A DNA stretch of 36,044 nucleotides, taken from contig JAPUJT010000140.1 of NCBI GenBank assembly GCA_027296055.1, forward strand, positions 1 through 36,044. The letters run 5' to 3'. Below, one piece after another: positions 1 through 6,580 of the stretch (positions are counted from its first letter, which is position 1; the number at the start of each line of letters is the position of its first letter). Origin of the DNA: Planctomycetota bacterium. Lineage in GTDB: Bacteria; Planctomycetota; JAPUJT01. The position numbers were made by a program, and so were the translations under genes. The notes below the pieces were generated by a model, which saw nothing but the letters and a program-made list of their open reading frames with translations, was not told the DNA's origin and ran no database searches.

Positions 1-627
1 GCGTAGCCCCGGAGCCAGGCGGCCATGGTTCCAACGCCTCGGGTGCGGGTGGCCGGTAACCCAAGGAACTGTGGGGACGCACCGTGTTGTAGTGCCTCCG
101 CCAGCCCTCGACCAGCACTTTGGCTTCCCTCAAGGTATAGAGGATCTCTCCGTTCAAAAGTTCGTCCCGGAACTTCCCGTTCAAGCTCTCCACATAGCCG
201 TTCTCCCACAGCGAGCCCGGCTCGTTGAAGAGCGTCTTTGGGCCGACTCGGGGCAACCACTCCCGTACGGCATTCGCTGTAAATTCCGGACCGTTATCCG
301 ACCTGATGTAGCCGGGCACCCCTCTCGTAACGAAGAGCTCCCACAGCCGCTCGAGAACCCTCTCAGAGTTCATATTCCGCTCGACGTCAATCGACAGACA
401 CTCCCGAGTGTATTCGTCTACGATAACCAACATCCGCACCGGTCGGCCATCGTACGTCCGGTCCGCTACGAATTCATAGGCCCACACGTGGTCCTTGTGC
501 TCTGGCCTCAGCCGAATGCAGGAGCCATCGTTCAGCCACAGACGCCCCCGTTTCGGCTGCTTCTGCGGTACTTTCAAGCCCTCCTGCCTCCAGATCCGCT
601 GCACCCTCTTGTGGTTGACCCTCCCAC
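1..627 (-). mobile_element. IS3-family transposase (OrfB) fragment, runs off left edge
   Basis: Reading the minus strand in one open frame from about 627 to 1 gives the C-terminal two thirds of an IS3 OrfB transposase. The frame opens with the end of the HTH_21 region (VNHKRVQRIWRQEGL). The rve integrase core follows, with all three acidic catalytic residues in context: Asp in WAYEFVAD, Asp in IRSDNGPEF, and Glu in NGYVESLNGKFRDE. It ends with the usual tail (HYNTVRPHSSLGYRPP) and is cut by the window edge. The N-terminal part and OrfA are absent: upstream the frame turns into unrelated sequence, the 5' end of another gene. The catalytic core looks intact, but the element is truncated at its 5' side and should be dead. 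Family assignment is firm; the subgroup is not determined. Confidence 0.9.
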
Positions 628-675
628 CACCAGGTAGCCCAGGGTCACGGCTCCCAATATCTCGAGAATGCTCAT
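628..675 (-). pseudogene. 5' stub of a small membrane protein gene, cut by the IS3 fragment
   Basis: An ATG at 675 (minus) is preceded by a strong Shine-Dalgarno (AAAGGAGG, 6 nt spacing). It starts a hydrophobic peptide, MSILEILGAVTLGYLVVGG, typical of an N-terminal membrane anchor. After about 16-19 codons the DNA becomes IS3 transposase sequence in a different frame, so the gene is interrupted. It lies 93 nt downstream of the DUF2997 gene on the same strand and may have been the next gene of that operon. The function of the original protein cannot be told. Confidence 0.5.
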
Positions 676-768
676 GTAGCCTCCTTTCCCGGCGTAACAC
701 CTTAAGAAGGGCAGCCTCTCAGCGGCCCGTCCCTTCCAGAACGTCCCTAACGCCTGCCTGGGGCGGTC

Positions 769-969
769 TCACCCGCCAGTGATCTGCTCCCTCAACCCCT
801 CATGCCCGTGGTGGTGGCCTGGAAGATGTCGCTCTTTCGTGATGGGTCCTAGCCTGCTAGTAAGATCGTCCAGGAGCTTCCGAATCTCCTCCACGGTCCC
901 CTTCGCCCCCGTCATGTCCACCTCGACCTCGCCGGTCTCGGTGATCGTCACCTTGATCTCGTTCTTCAT
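769..969 (-). CDS. DUF2997 family small protein
   Basis: A 66-residue protein starting MKNEIKVTITETGEVEVD. This matches the short beta-rich DUF2997 pattern (an 'I-x-V-x-I-x-x-x-G-x-V' opening followed by 'GxKG'), which is often encoded directly after DUF1257 (Ycf35-like) genes. The start is supported by GGAGGC just upstream, and the gene follows the DUF1257 stop almost without a gap, so the two are surely co-transcribed. The C-terminal part is His-rich (HLPGHHHGHEG), which could bind metal; that is inference. No biochemical function is established for the family as far as I know. The alternative is a lineage-specific small protein; the gene context favours DUF2997. Confidence 0.7.
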   Translation of the reverse strand: MKNEIKVTITETGEVEVDMTGAKGTVEEIRKLLDDLTSRLGPITKERHLPGHHHGHEGLREQITGG

Positions 970-972
970 CGG

Positions 973-1308
973 TCAGCCTCCGTAGCTTCGTAGGGTGAGG
1001 ACCTTCTTGGTGCCCTGGGCCTCCACCTGCGCGAAGAACCCCTTGGACTTTGCCCACTTCATCACGCCTTGCTCCGCGTAGGTGCGGGTGAGCTCGTAGA
1101 CGGTGCCCCGGGGCACTCCCTGGGCCTGGAAGGTCTCGTCTCGGAGTTGGCGAAGTTGCATGGTCCCGGCGGGGGTGCGGAAGACGGCGGAGGCGCCCTG
1201 TCCGAAGCGCTCGGGATTGAACTCCATTTTCCAGCCGAGCTTCTTCGCTGCTTCGGTGGCGAGGGCGAGTTCTCGGATCTGGGTACGGACGGTGGTGTAG
1301 CAGGGCAT
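973..1308 (-). CDS. DUF1257 (Ycf35-like) family protein
   Basis: A 111-residue protein beginning MPCYTTVRTQIRELALATEAAKKLGW. This is the hallmark opening of the DUF1257/Ycf35 family ('hYTTVxTxIxDLxxLxxAxxxLGW'), and the length is normal for the family. The start has a clear GGAGGATC ribosome site. The gene is the first of a pair with DUF2997, and such pairs commonly accompany a Ycf46-like AAA ATPase. Here the ATPase is missing, but broken pieces of the same cassette lie at 2.2-2.4 kb, 12.0 kb and 13.7 kb. Molecular function is unknown. This is the only copy in the window that is full length. Confidence 0.75.
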   Translation of the reverse strand: MPCYTTVRTQIRELALATEAAKKLGWKMEFNPERFGQGASAVFRTPAGTMQLRQLRDETFQAQGVPRGTVYELTRTYAEQGVMKWAKSKGFFAQVEAQGTKKVLTLRSYGG

Positions 1309-1423
1309 GGATGATCCTCCGTCAAGTCTTGCAAGATCGGGAAGCCGTAGAGGGTCAGGTGGGTCGGTATAATAGAAGGTGGCGCCGGGGATCGAATCCG
1401 AGGGGTGTTACGGGAGAATCAAG

Positions 1424-2053
1424 GTGAGCGATGACAAGCCCAGGAAGAGTCGGTCTGATGCCGAGCTCGTCCAGACGTCTGAGAATCATCTCAAATATGA
1501 AGTTGACATGCTCGCCGCTCTTACCGAAGCGATACCAAAGTTAGGGCCCGAGGAGGATGAGTCCTTCACGTCCTGGGGCATTCGGCACGCTCTTCTCGAA
1601 TCGTTTGCAGTTCACGCGCGCACGCTCCTGGGATTCCTGTACTCGTCTTCCCCATGGGAGGACGATGTGATCGCGGAGGACTTCTTCGACGATCCTGAGA
1701 CGTGGAGGAAAGCTCGACCGGACAAATCGGCAGTCCTCTCGAAAATCCATCGGCGTGTTGGGAAGGAAATAGTCCACCTTACGTATGCGCGCTCGCGCGT
1801 GACCAAGGAAGTGAAGAAGTGGCCCATCCTCGAGATCTATCAGGAGATCGCAACAGCCTTCCGGAGATTTCTCGATCTGGCACCCAAGTCACGTCTCGGA
1901 AGCTCGTTGAGGAAGACTGTCTCACAGCCCGATCAGGGGGAGACCGGGCTGGAGGCACGACAGTGGACTACGCCGATCTCGAGTTGGAAAGATCAGCGAA
2001 CGGACTCCAGTTCCAGCGGATGGACAGGCCCGAATCCGGGAATATACTCCTAG
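1424..2053 (+). CDS. Hypothetical protein, alpha-helical
   Basis: A protein of about 209 residues if translation begins at the GTG at 1424, which has GGGAG 7 nt upstream. The frame is open further upstream but without a ribosome site. A perfect TATAAT lies at 1368-1373 with no good -35. The body (KYEVDMLAALTEAIPKL ... ALLESFAVHARTLLGFLY ... DVIAEDFFDDPETWRK ... RRVGKEIVHLTYAR ... KKWPILEIYQEIATAFRRFLD) predicts a helical bundle with conserved-looking polar positions. It recalls a widespread family of uncharacterised helical proteins of HEPN-like size, but I cannot name it and see no firm RxxxxH motif. The C-terminal 45 residues are Ser/Thr/Gln-rich and may be disordered. It stands alone between cassette remnants. 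Confidence 0.6.
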   Translation: MSDDKPRKSRSDAELVQTSENHLKYEVDMLAALTEAIPKLGPEEDESFTSWGIRHALLESFAVHARTLLGFLYSSSPWEDDVIAEDFFDDPETWRKARPDKSAVLSKIHRRVGKEIVHLTYARSRVTKEVKKWPILEIYQEIATAFRRFLDLAPKSRLGSSLRKTVSQPDQGETGLEARQWTTPISSWKDQRTDSSSSGWTGPNPGIYS

Positions 2054-2174
2054 GCCGTTCAGGCGAGACTCCACAGAAGCTGACCCATCAGGGGTTCTGA
2101 ATAGCGTGTCGGGTTCCTTCCCACACGCCCCTCTGGTTTCATACTGTCCTCTTTGAGCCTCCCATGGATCTCCT

Positions 2175-2371
2175 CTAAGGCCTCCCCGCCCCCCTCGCCC
2201 TCGTCCGTCCCCACTCCCGGATCGCCTCGACCTTCTCCTTCATGGTGACGGACAGGGGCACCGTGTCCCTTATGGCATCAGCAATATCCTCTTCCGAGAG
2301 AACTTGAGGGCCGCCGCGGTGGCGAGGGCGAGGTCCCGGATCTGGGTGCGTACGGTGGTGTAGCAGGGCAT
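2175..2371 (-). pseudogene. Deletion-fused remnant: DUF1257 N-terminus joined to AAA-ATPase C-terminus
   Basis: Minus strand from 2371: MPCYTTVRTQIRDLALATAAA is nearly identical to the start of the intact DUF1257 protein at 1308. After about 22 codons the similarity stops. In another frame the DNA continues as EEDIADAIRDTVPLSVTMKEK then EAIREWGRTRARGAGRP-stop. The pattern (D-x-x-x-A-[IL]-x-x-[ST]-x-P-L-S-x-T-M-x-E, followed by an R-x-W-x-x-x-R-A-R tail) is the C-terminal end of Ycf46-like AAA ATPases encoded with DUF1257. The two gene pieces appear joined by a deletion. The frame from the DUF1257 start ends after 33 codons. Confidence 0.6.
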
Positions 2372-2461
2372 TAGCGTTTCTCCTCATAGCCCCGTTCCGG
2401 CGCATGCCTGCGCCTCTGGAGAGCGGGCACGACATTTCCGCCAAACTTCTGGAATTTCCGC

Positions 2462-2493
2462 TTGACCCTATACTACGGTATAGGGTGTAGGCT
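2462..2493 (+). promoter_or_regulatory. MerR-type promoter/operator of the mercury operon
   Basis: -35 TTGACC (2462-2467) and a -10-like TAGGCT (2488-2493) are separated by 20 bp, longer than the usual 17. The spacer region holds a perfect dyad, ACCCTATAC-tacg-GTATAGGGT (2465-2486). An over-long spacer carrying a dyad is the signature of promoters untwisted by MerR-family activators. Because merR itself is first in the operon and on the same strand, this site should control merR and all genes behind it. Confidence 0.85.
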
Positions 2494-2512
2494 ATCTGCA
2501 GGAGGTCGAACT

Positions 2513-2917
2513 ATGGAAGGCCTGAAGATCGGAGTAGTCGCGAAGCAGTCGGGGGTGAACCTCCAAACGGTGCACTACTACGAGCGGAGGGGGCTCGTCC
2601 CTAAACCGCCGCGCTCCGCATCGAATTACCGTCTCTACCCCACGGACACGGTGCGCCGGATCCGGTTCATCAAGCATGCGCAGGACTTGGGCTTCACGCT
2701 GAAGGAGATCCAGGACCTGCTCCGGCTTCGAGCGACGACGGGGGCCCGATGCGGAGACGTGCTGAAGCGCGCCGAGGCAAAGATCGCCGACATCGATGAG
2801 AAGATCCGCTCGCTGAGGTCCATGCGAAAGGCCCTGGCGCGGCTCACCGACGAGTGCAGCGGGCAGATCCCGATCAGCGACTGCCCGATCCTGGAGTCGC
2901 TGCAAGAAGAGGAGTGA
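2513..2917 (+). CDS. merR: Mercury-responsive MerR-family transcriptional regulator
   Basis: 134 residues from the ATG at 2513 (AGGAGGT 6 nt upstream; the open frame extends upstream into the promoter and is discarded). An N-terminal winged helix (IGVVAKQSGVNLQTVHYYERRGL) is followed by the long dimerisation helix. The three Hg-binding cysteines of true MerR are present: one in GARCGDV (about residue 80) and a pair spaced by eight residues, ECSGQIPISDC (about 115 and 124). This spacing separates mercury MerR from the Cu, Zn and Cd relatives. It binds the dyad at 2465-2486, represses without metal and activates with Hg(II). Unlike Tn501 merR it is co-directional with the structural genes. Its stop overlaps the region where the next gene starts. 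Confidence 0.93.
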   Translation: MEGLKIGVVAKQSGVNLQTVHYYERRGLVPKPPRSASNYRLYPTDTVRRIRFIKHAQDLGFTLKEIQDLLRLRATTGARCGDVLKRAEAKIADIDEKIRSLRSMRKALARLTDECSGQIPISDCPILESLQEEE

Positions 2918-2922
2918 GTACC

Positions 2923-4134
2923 GTGATACCCCAGGACACGACGAATAGGCCCGCGTTACGACCCGCCTGCCCTTCCTCCGGAAGCAAGGGCAAGCCTGTC
3001 GAACCCGTCACGATCCGGTCACTCGTAAAGCACGAGAGCAGGGCCCGCGTAGCCCGGCTCGACGGGTTCCGCTTCTGTGCGGATCCGTCGTGCGATATCG
3101 CGTACTTCCATCCGGAGACCGGCGACCGATTTCTGAAAGAGGACGTGGTCGTCCGGATCGGAGAGAAAGAGGCGAGCTCTCCCCGGCCGATCTGCTACTG
3201 CTTTGACCATTCTGTGGAAGAGCTCGAAGCCGAGGTTGCCAGGACCGGAACGTCCAGAGTGGCCGACGAGGTCACAGAGATGTGTCGCCAGGGGCTGGAT
3301 CGCTGCGAGGAGACGAATCCCCAGGGCTCGTGCTGTCTCGGCAACGTGAGGCGAGTCGTGAAGGAGGCCCAGGCTCGTATTGAGGGTCCGCCGGCGGGTA
3401 TGGCGTCATCCGTGGCGGGCGCCCATGCCGACGCCGTCTCCGCGGATTGCTGCCCCGTCGCGGCCGTGGAAGACCCGCCCGCGGACGGGAGATCTCGTAA
3501 CCTGAGTGTCTGGGCTTCGGGGGGTGCCGTCCTGACCGCAGTCTTCGCCTCGGCGTGTTGCTGGCTGCCGCTCCTCCTGATCGGATTCGGCGCCTCGGCC
3601 GCCGGCGTCTCGGGCTTCTTCGAGGCCTATCGTCCGTACCTCCTCGGAGCTACGGCGCTCCTCCTCGGGGGAGGCTTCTTCCTCGTCTACTTCCGCAAGG
3701 AGAGGTGCGAGCCCGGGAACTCCTGCGCGGCGCCGAACCCCAGGCTCCTTCGATGGAACAAGGGGATGCTCTGGGTGGCGACATTGGTCGTCCTGCTTGC
3801 GGCGCTTTTCCCGAGCTACGTGGGGGCCTTCCTCGGGGGGAGGGAAGACTCCAAGAAAGCCTCGAGGGAAGTGCGGGGCAAGAGTCGTCTGTACGCCATC
3901 GAGGGCATGACCTGTGAGGCCTGTGCCGTCACCCTCGCAGTCGGTCTCGAGGAGTTGCCCGGCGTGGCCGATGTGGAGGTCTCGTTCGAGGAGAAGACGG
4001 CGCGAATCTATGCCCACCAGGGCGAAGCCCTTCCCACAGATGAGGTCGTGCTGCGGAAGATCGTTGAGATCGGGTACAGGGGCGTGGCCCCGGGGGATGG
4101 GGGATCGGACATGAGTGGCCGTGAGGAACGGTGA
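2923..4134 (+). CDS. CopZ-MerT-MerP triple-fusion mercuric transporter
   Basis: About 403 residues from the GTG at 2923 (AGAGGAG ends 8 nt upstream); a GTG at 2914 overlapping the merR stop is the alternative. Three modules are visible. (1) Residues ~45-150 form a CopZ-type Fe-S/zinc N-terminal domain with Cys in FCADPSCDIAYFHPETGD, ICYCFDHS and CEETNPQGSCC. (2) Residues ~195-300 are MerT: a first membrane helix with the vicinal pair SACCWLPLLL, three hydrophobic segments, and a loop pair RCEPGNSC. (3) Residues ~323-390 are a MerP-like HMA domain with GMTCEAC. In known systems MerP passes Hg(II) to the MerT helix-1 pair and then to the cytosolic loop pair. The CopZ-type module would sit in the cytosol as a further thiol acceptor (inference). 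All metal-binding Cys are ordinary TGC/TGT codons, unlike the next gene. Confidence 0.85.
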   Translation: MIPQDTTNRPALRPACPSSGSKGKPVEPVTIRSLVKHESRARVARLDGFRFCADPSCDIAYFHPETGDRFLKEDVVVRIGEKEASSPRPICYCFDHSVEELEAEVARTGTSRVADEVTEMCRQGLDRCEETNPQGSCCLGNVRRVVKEAQARIEGPPAGMASSVAGAHADAVSADCCPVAAVEDPPADGRSRNLSVWASGGAVLTAVFASACCWLPLLLIGFGASAAGVSGFFEAYRPYLLGATALLLGGGFFLVYFRKERCEPGNSCAAPNPRLLRWNKGMLWVATLVVLLAALFPSYVGAFLGGREDSKKASREVRGKSRLYAIEGMTCEACAVTLAVGLEELPGVADVEVSFEEKTARIYAHQGEALPTDEVVLRKIVEIGYRGVAPGDGGSDMSGREER

Positions 4135-4219
4135 AGCCAACGAAGCGCTTCGGGGCTGTGGCCCAAACCCGTGCCCGGAGAGTAGATGAAGTGAATCCGT
4201 TTCTGGAGGAACTGTCGCA

Positions 4220-5008
4220 ATGAAACGAAAGGGGACCAAGTCGTCCTGGTTGACGATCCTTCTCGTCCTGCTCGGACTCGGTCTGGCCGTCCCGGCCCTC
4301 TGCTGCGTGGGTCAGGGCGGCGCCGGCCCGGGGGCTGATGTGTCGGCGCACCGCGCGGAGCGCACCGTGGTCCTCCTCGTGACCGGGATGATGAAGAGCA
4401 AGAGCGGGGCCACGTGAATGGCCTGACCCCTCGGGGTCAAGGAGGCCCTGGAAGGGCTTCCAGGAACAGTCAAAGTCGATATGGATTTGGAGAAGGATCT
4501 CTTCATCGTGACGGCCTCCATGGATCGCCCGACCGAGGAGCAGATGATCGAGGCGATCAAGACCCAGGGGTTCGGCGCGATCGCCGTTCCACCGGAAGAT
4601 GGGAAGGATTCGGGATCTCGGGAGCCTTCGAGTCCGCGGAAGGTGTTCACCATGCCTCGTCTCGTGCAAGACGCGCTCGACCGAGCGGGCAAGGAAGGTA
4701 AGCTCGTCCTTGTTGATTTCTCCGCGGACTGGTGCGCACCCTGCCAACGGATGCTGAAGGAGACGTACAAGGATGAACGAGTGGTGTCCGAGCTGGAGGG
4801 TTTCATTTTCCTCAAGATCGACACGGATGCCCATCCGAGTGTCGCGAAGCACTTCAAAGTCTCGGGGATTCCGGACGCCCGGATCCTCGCTCCCGACGGA
4901 ACGGAGCGCGCACGGGTCCGGGGCTTCAAGAAGGCCGACGAGCTTCTTCCCATACTCGAGGCCGCCAGAGCGGGAACCGATGACGCCAGCAGTGGTGGTC
5001 GGAAATGA
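4220..5008 (+). CDS. Predicted selenoprotein: UxxU HMA (MerP-like) domain fused to thioredoxin
   Basis: One reading frame from ATG 4220 (GGAGGA, 9 nt upstream) to the TGA at 5006-5008 is interrupted only by TGA at 4415-4417 and 4424-4426. Read as selenocysteine these give GATUMAUPLGVKEALEGLPG, which aligns with the MerP/HMA metal site GMTCxACPxxVKxAL, so both motif cysteines are replaced. Predicted layout (262 residues): N-terminal signal/membrane segment (~10-27), HMA domain (~50-125, U66 and U69), linker, then a thioredoxin-like domain of DsbD-gamma type with WCAPC at ~171-175. Hairpins follow each UGA at bacterial SECIS-like distances. It lies between the MerT fusion and merB. The likely role is envelope binding or reduction of mercury by selenol and thiol groups (inference). 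The alternative, two nonsense mutations, would have to hit exactly both motif cysteines with the rest of the frame intact. Confidence 0.82.
4424..4439 (+). promoter_or_regulatory. Candidate bacterial SECIS hairpin 1
   Basis: TGACCC-CTCG-GGGTCA is a perfect 6-bp hairpin (7 bp if the loop is only two bases). It can extend below through GGCC (4420-4423) and GGCC (4444-4447) across a bulge. Its apical loop lies 13-16 nt after the first TGA (4415-4417), and the second TGA forms part of the stem, much as UGA sits at the base of the fdhF SECIS. Such coding-region hairpins recruit SelB in bacteria. The assignment rests on geometry only. Confidence 0.5.
4447..4464 (+). promoter_or_regulatory. Candidate bacterial SECIS hairpin 2
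   Basis: CCTGGAA-GGGC-TTCCAGG is a perfect 7-bp stem with a G-starting four-base loop at 4454-4457. The loop begins 28 nt after the second TGA (4424-4426) and 37 nt after the first. Both fall within or at the edge of the distance usually accepted for bacterial SECIS loops (roughly 16-37 nt), and the loop has the required guanine at its start. Confidence 0.55.
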
Positions 5009-5048
5009 TGGTAGTGGGTTCGCAGGGATAAGGAAAGGAGAAGATACG

Positions 5049-5699
5049 ATGCAGAGCTCGACCGCAAGCTTTCAAGAACTGGCCAAGGGCATCCTCTCGG
5101 TCCTTCCGAAGCTCGATTCAGACGGACGGCGGGTTTCCATCCAGTTGTACCGGCTCCTTGCCAAGGGCGAGCCGGTGTCCAATCAAAGCCTGGCGGAAGC
5201 CGCGCAGGTTCCACCGCAGACGATCGATCGCCTGCTCGACTCCTGGCCAGGGGTCTATCGGAACGATGAAGGAGAAGTTGTGGGGTACTGGGGTCTGGCT
5301 ATTCAGGACACGGAACATCGCCTCGACGTCGACGGAAAGACCCTTTACACCTGGTGCGCCTGGGACACGCTCTTCATCCCCCAGATCCTTCAGAAGACTG
5401 CAAACGTGGAGTCCAAGTGTCCGGTCACGGGGGTTCCGGTACGGCTCACCGTCGGACCTGAGGGAGTCCGGGCATCCGATCCGGTAGAGGCCGTGGTCTC
5501 CCTGTTGGTTCCTGACCCCGAGGAGTTCGAAGACAACATCATCTCCAGTTTTTGTCACCACATACTCTTCTTCAAGTCTGCCGGAGTCGCAGCCGATTGG
5601 GTCGCGCAACACGAGGGAACCGTCATAATCTCTCTTGACGAAGCGTTCGACCTCGGCAGGCTGAAGAACGAGGCACAGTACGGGGATATGCTCAAGTGA
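5049..5699 (+). CDS. merB: Alkylmercury (organomercurial) lyase MerB
   Basis: 216 residues from ATG 5049 (AAAGGAGAAG upstream; the longer open frame upstream overlaps the previous gene and is rejected). An N-terminal winged-helix-like region (QSLAEAAQVPPQTIDRLLDSWPGV) is followed by the catalytic core. Catalytic residues are in place: Cys103 and Asp106 in YTWCAWDTLF, and Cys169 in SFCHHILFF. These correspond to C96, D99 and C159 of plasmid R831b MerB. NVESKCPVTGVPVRLTV and EEAFDLGR-like ends (SLDEAFDLGRLKNE) are also typical. The enzyme protonolyses the C-Hg bond, releasing Hg(II). In most operons MerA then reduces Hg(II); no merA lies in this window, so the product must be handled otherwise or by a distant reductase. 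Confidence 0.94.
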   Translation: MQSSTASFQELAKGILSVLPKLDSDGRRVSIQLYRLLAKGEPVSNQSLAEAAQVPPQTIDRLLDSWPGVYRNDEGEVVGYWGLAIQDTEHRLDVDGKTLYTWCAWDTLFIPQILQKTANVESKCPVTGVPVRLTVGPEGVRASDPVEAVVSLLVPDPEEFEDNIISSFCHHILFFKSAGVAADWVAQHEGTVIISLDEAFDLGRLKNEAQYGDMLK

Positions 5700-6343
5700 T
5701 GGTCCATGCGCATCGATCGGGTTCCACGGCGGAACGTGGGGTGAAGCACAAAGCGGCACTGTTCGGTGCGTCGGTCCTGCTCGCGGGCGTGGTGGCCGTG
5801 GCGTGTAGTTCAGCCGCGTCGCCGGATGCAGCTCGAATCCAGAACCGGGCCGGATCGACACGCAACGTGATGGCTGCCGAGCTTCGGGATGCTCGGAAGC
5901 TTCCGGCGCGATTCCGCGAGGATCACGGCAAGATCCGTCTGGTGGTCCTGCTGTCTCCTACATGAGGTTGGTGCAGCAATGCGTTCCGCGGGGGTCTGCG
6001 GGTCCCGACGCGGTCGGCCGCTGGGGACTGCGCGGGCAGCCATGGGATCGTGCCTCACTCCTGGAGGTCTAGCTGGAGATTGCGTCGAAGCAGATCAGCC
6101 GGAGGTCTTCGCGCGAAAGGCCCTCACGACCATCCGCCGAGGCGGGGCATGGCCGGTCGGGCGTTCCGGAACCTGATCGGCGGGAGCAGGAAGGACCTGC
6201 TCGCCGCGTTGCAGGCGCACGTCGAGAGGTCACACGAGGGCGACCGTGAGCCTCAAGAACGTAGGAGAGGCATTTCGCATTACGAAGATCCACATCGAGA
6301 CCGATGCCAAGGTCGCGGATATCGACTCCAGGGTGTTCCATGA
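5699..6343 (+). CDS. Predicted Sec-containing thioredoxin-like lipoprotein (UxxC), 3' part degraded
   Basis: The start is ATG 5699, overlapping the merB stop (TGATG); a GTG at 5741 is the alternative. A signal peptide (FGASVLLAGVVAVACSS) has a lipobox-like Cys. The text then reads HGKIRLVVLLSPT-TGA-GWC. A hydrophobic beta strand ending in SPTUxxC is a thioredoxin-fold redox site with Sec in the first position, so TGA 5963-5965 is probably Sec (residue ~89). A SECIS-like hairpin follows at 5986-6001. Beyond about residue 95 the frame stays open to 6343 but loses any thioredoxin resemblance, and OsmC-like sequence appears in other frames. The 3' part is therefore probably rearranged or carries indels, and the end given here is only the next in-frame stop. 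Position directly after merB suggests a mercury- or redox-related role. Confidence 0.6.
5986..6001 (+). promoter_or_regulatory. Candidate bacterial SECIS hairpin 3
   Basis: CCGC-GGGGGTCT-GCGG, extendable by a U-G pair. The 8-nt apical loop begins with G and starts 25 nt after the in-frame TGA at 5963-5965, as expected for bacterial SECIS elements. Confidence 0.45.
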
Positions 6344-6470
6344 GCAGGCGGAGGCGGCGAAGAAGAACTGTCCCGTCTCCGCGGCCTTTCCGGGAACAAA
6401 GATCGCCCTCGACGCGAAGCTCACGACCTGGCCCACTCGCAGTCTTGATCACGGCGCACCCATCGGGTAG
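6150..6470 (+). pseudogene. OsmC-family protein remnant
   Basis: The frame ending at 6470 contains RATVSLKNVGEAFRITKIH, then DIDSRVFHEQAEAAKKNCPVS and FPGTKIALDAKL. This is the C-terminal half of OsmC/Ohr peroxiredoxins, with the resolving Cys in KKNCPVS. The matching N-terminal half is not in the same frame. A piece resembling the OsmC 'NPEELLAALHAxC' helix (SRKDLLAALQAHV) is in another frame at ~6190-6225, and about a dozen residues between the two parts are missing. The simplest reading is a gene broken by a deletion or frameshift. Hydroperoxide reduction would be the ancestral role. It closes the mercury operon region. Confidence 0.6.
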
Positions 6471-6580
6471 ATGTGCCGGCTGGCTGTGATCCCATTCAAT
6501 GGTCCCACGTCATCCGTTGGCCGCCGCCGGGCGCGCCGCGAGACGAGCGCGCCCCGGCGGCATCTCGAGAGGTGCCCACG

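Noticed and set aside
71..637. A plus-strand open frame of 188 codons
   Set aside because: It is the complement of the IS3 transposase, which has a full catalytic triad on the minus strand.
1329..1373. A complete promoter with TTGCAA (1329) and TATAAT (1368)
   Set aside because: The spacing (33 bp) is far too long, and no -35 lies at the right distance; only the TATAAT is noted in the gene entry.
3406..4239. A 277-codon minus-strand open frame across the MerT fusion and the start of the Sec gene
   Set aside because: High-GC shadow; the plus strand encodes recognisable MerT, HMA and CopZ modules with correct starts.
6174..6176. An in-frame TGA in the OsmC-like frame (GRSGT-TGA-SAGAGRTC) as a third selenocysteine codon
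   Set aside because: The OsmC-like pieces lie in two different frames with residues missing between them, and the residues around this TGA do not match a cysteine site of OsmC. A broken gene explains it better.
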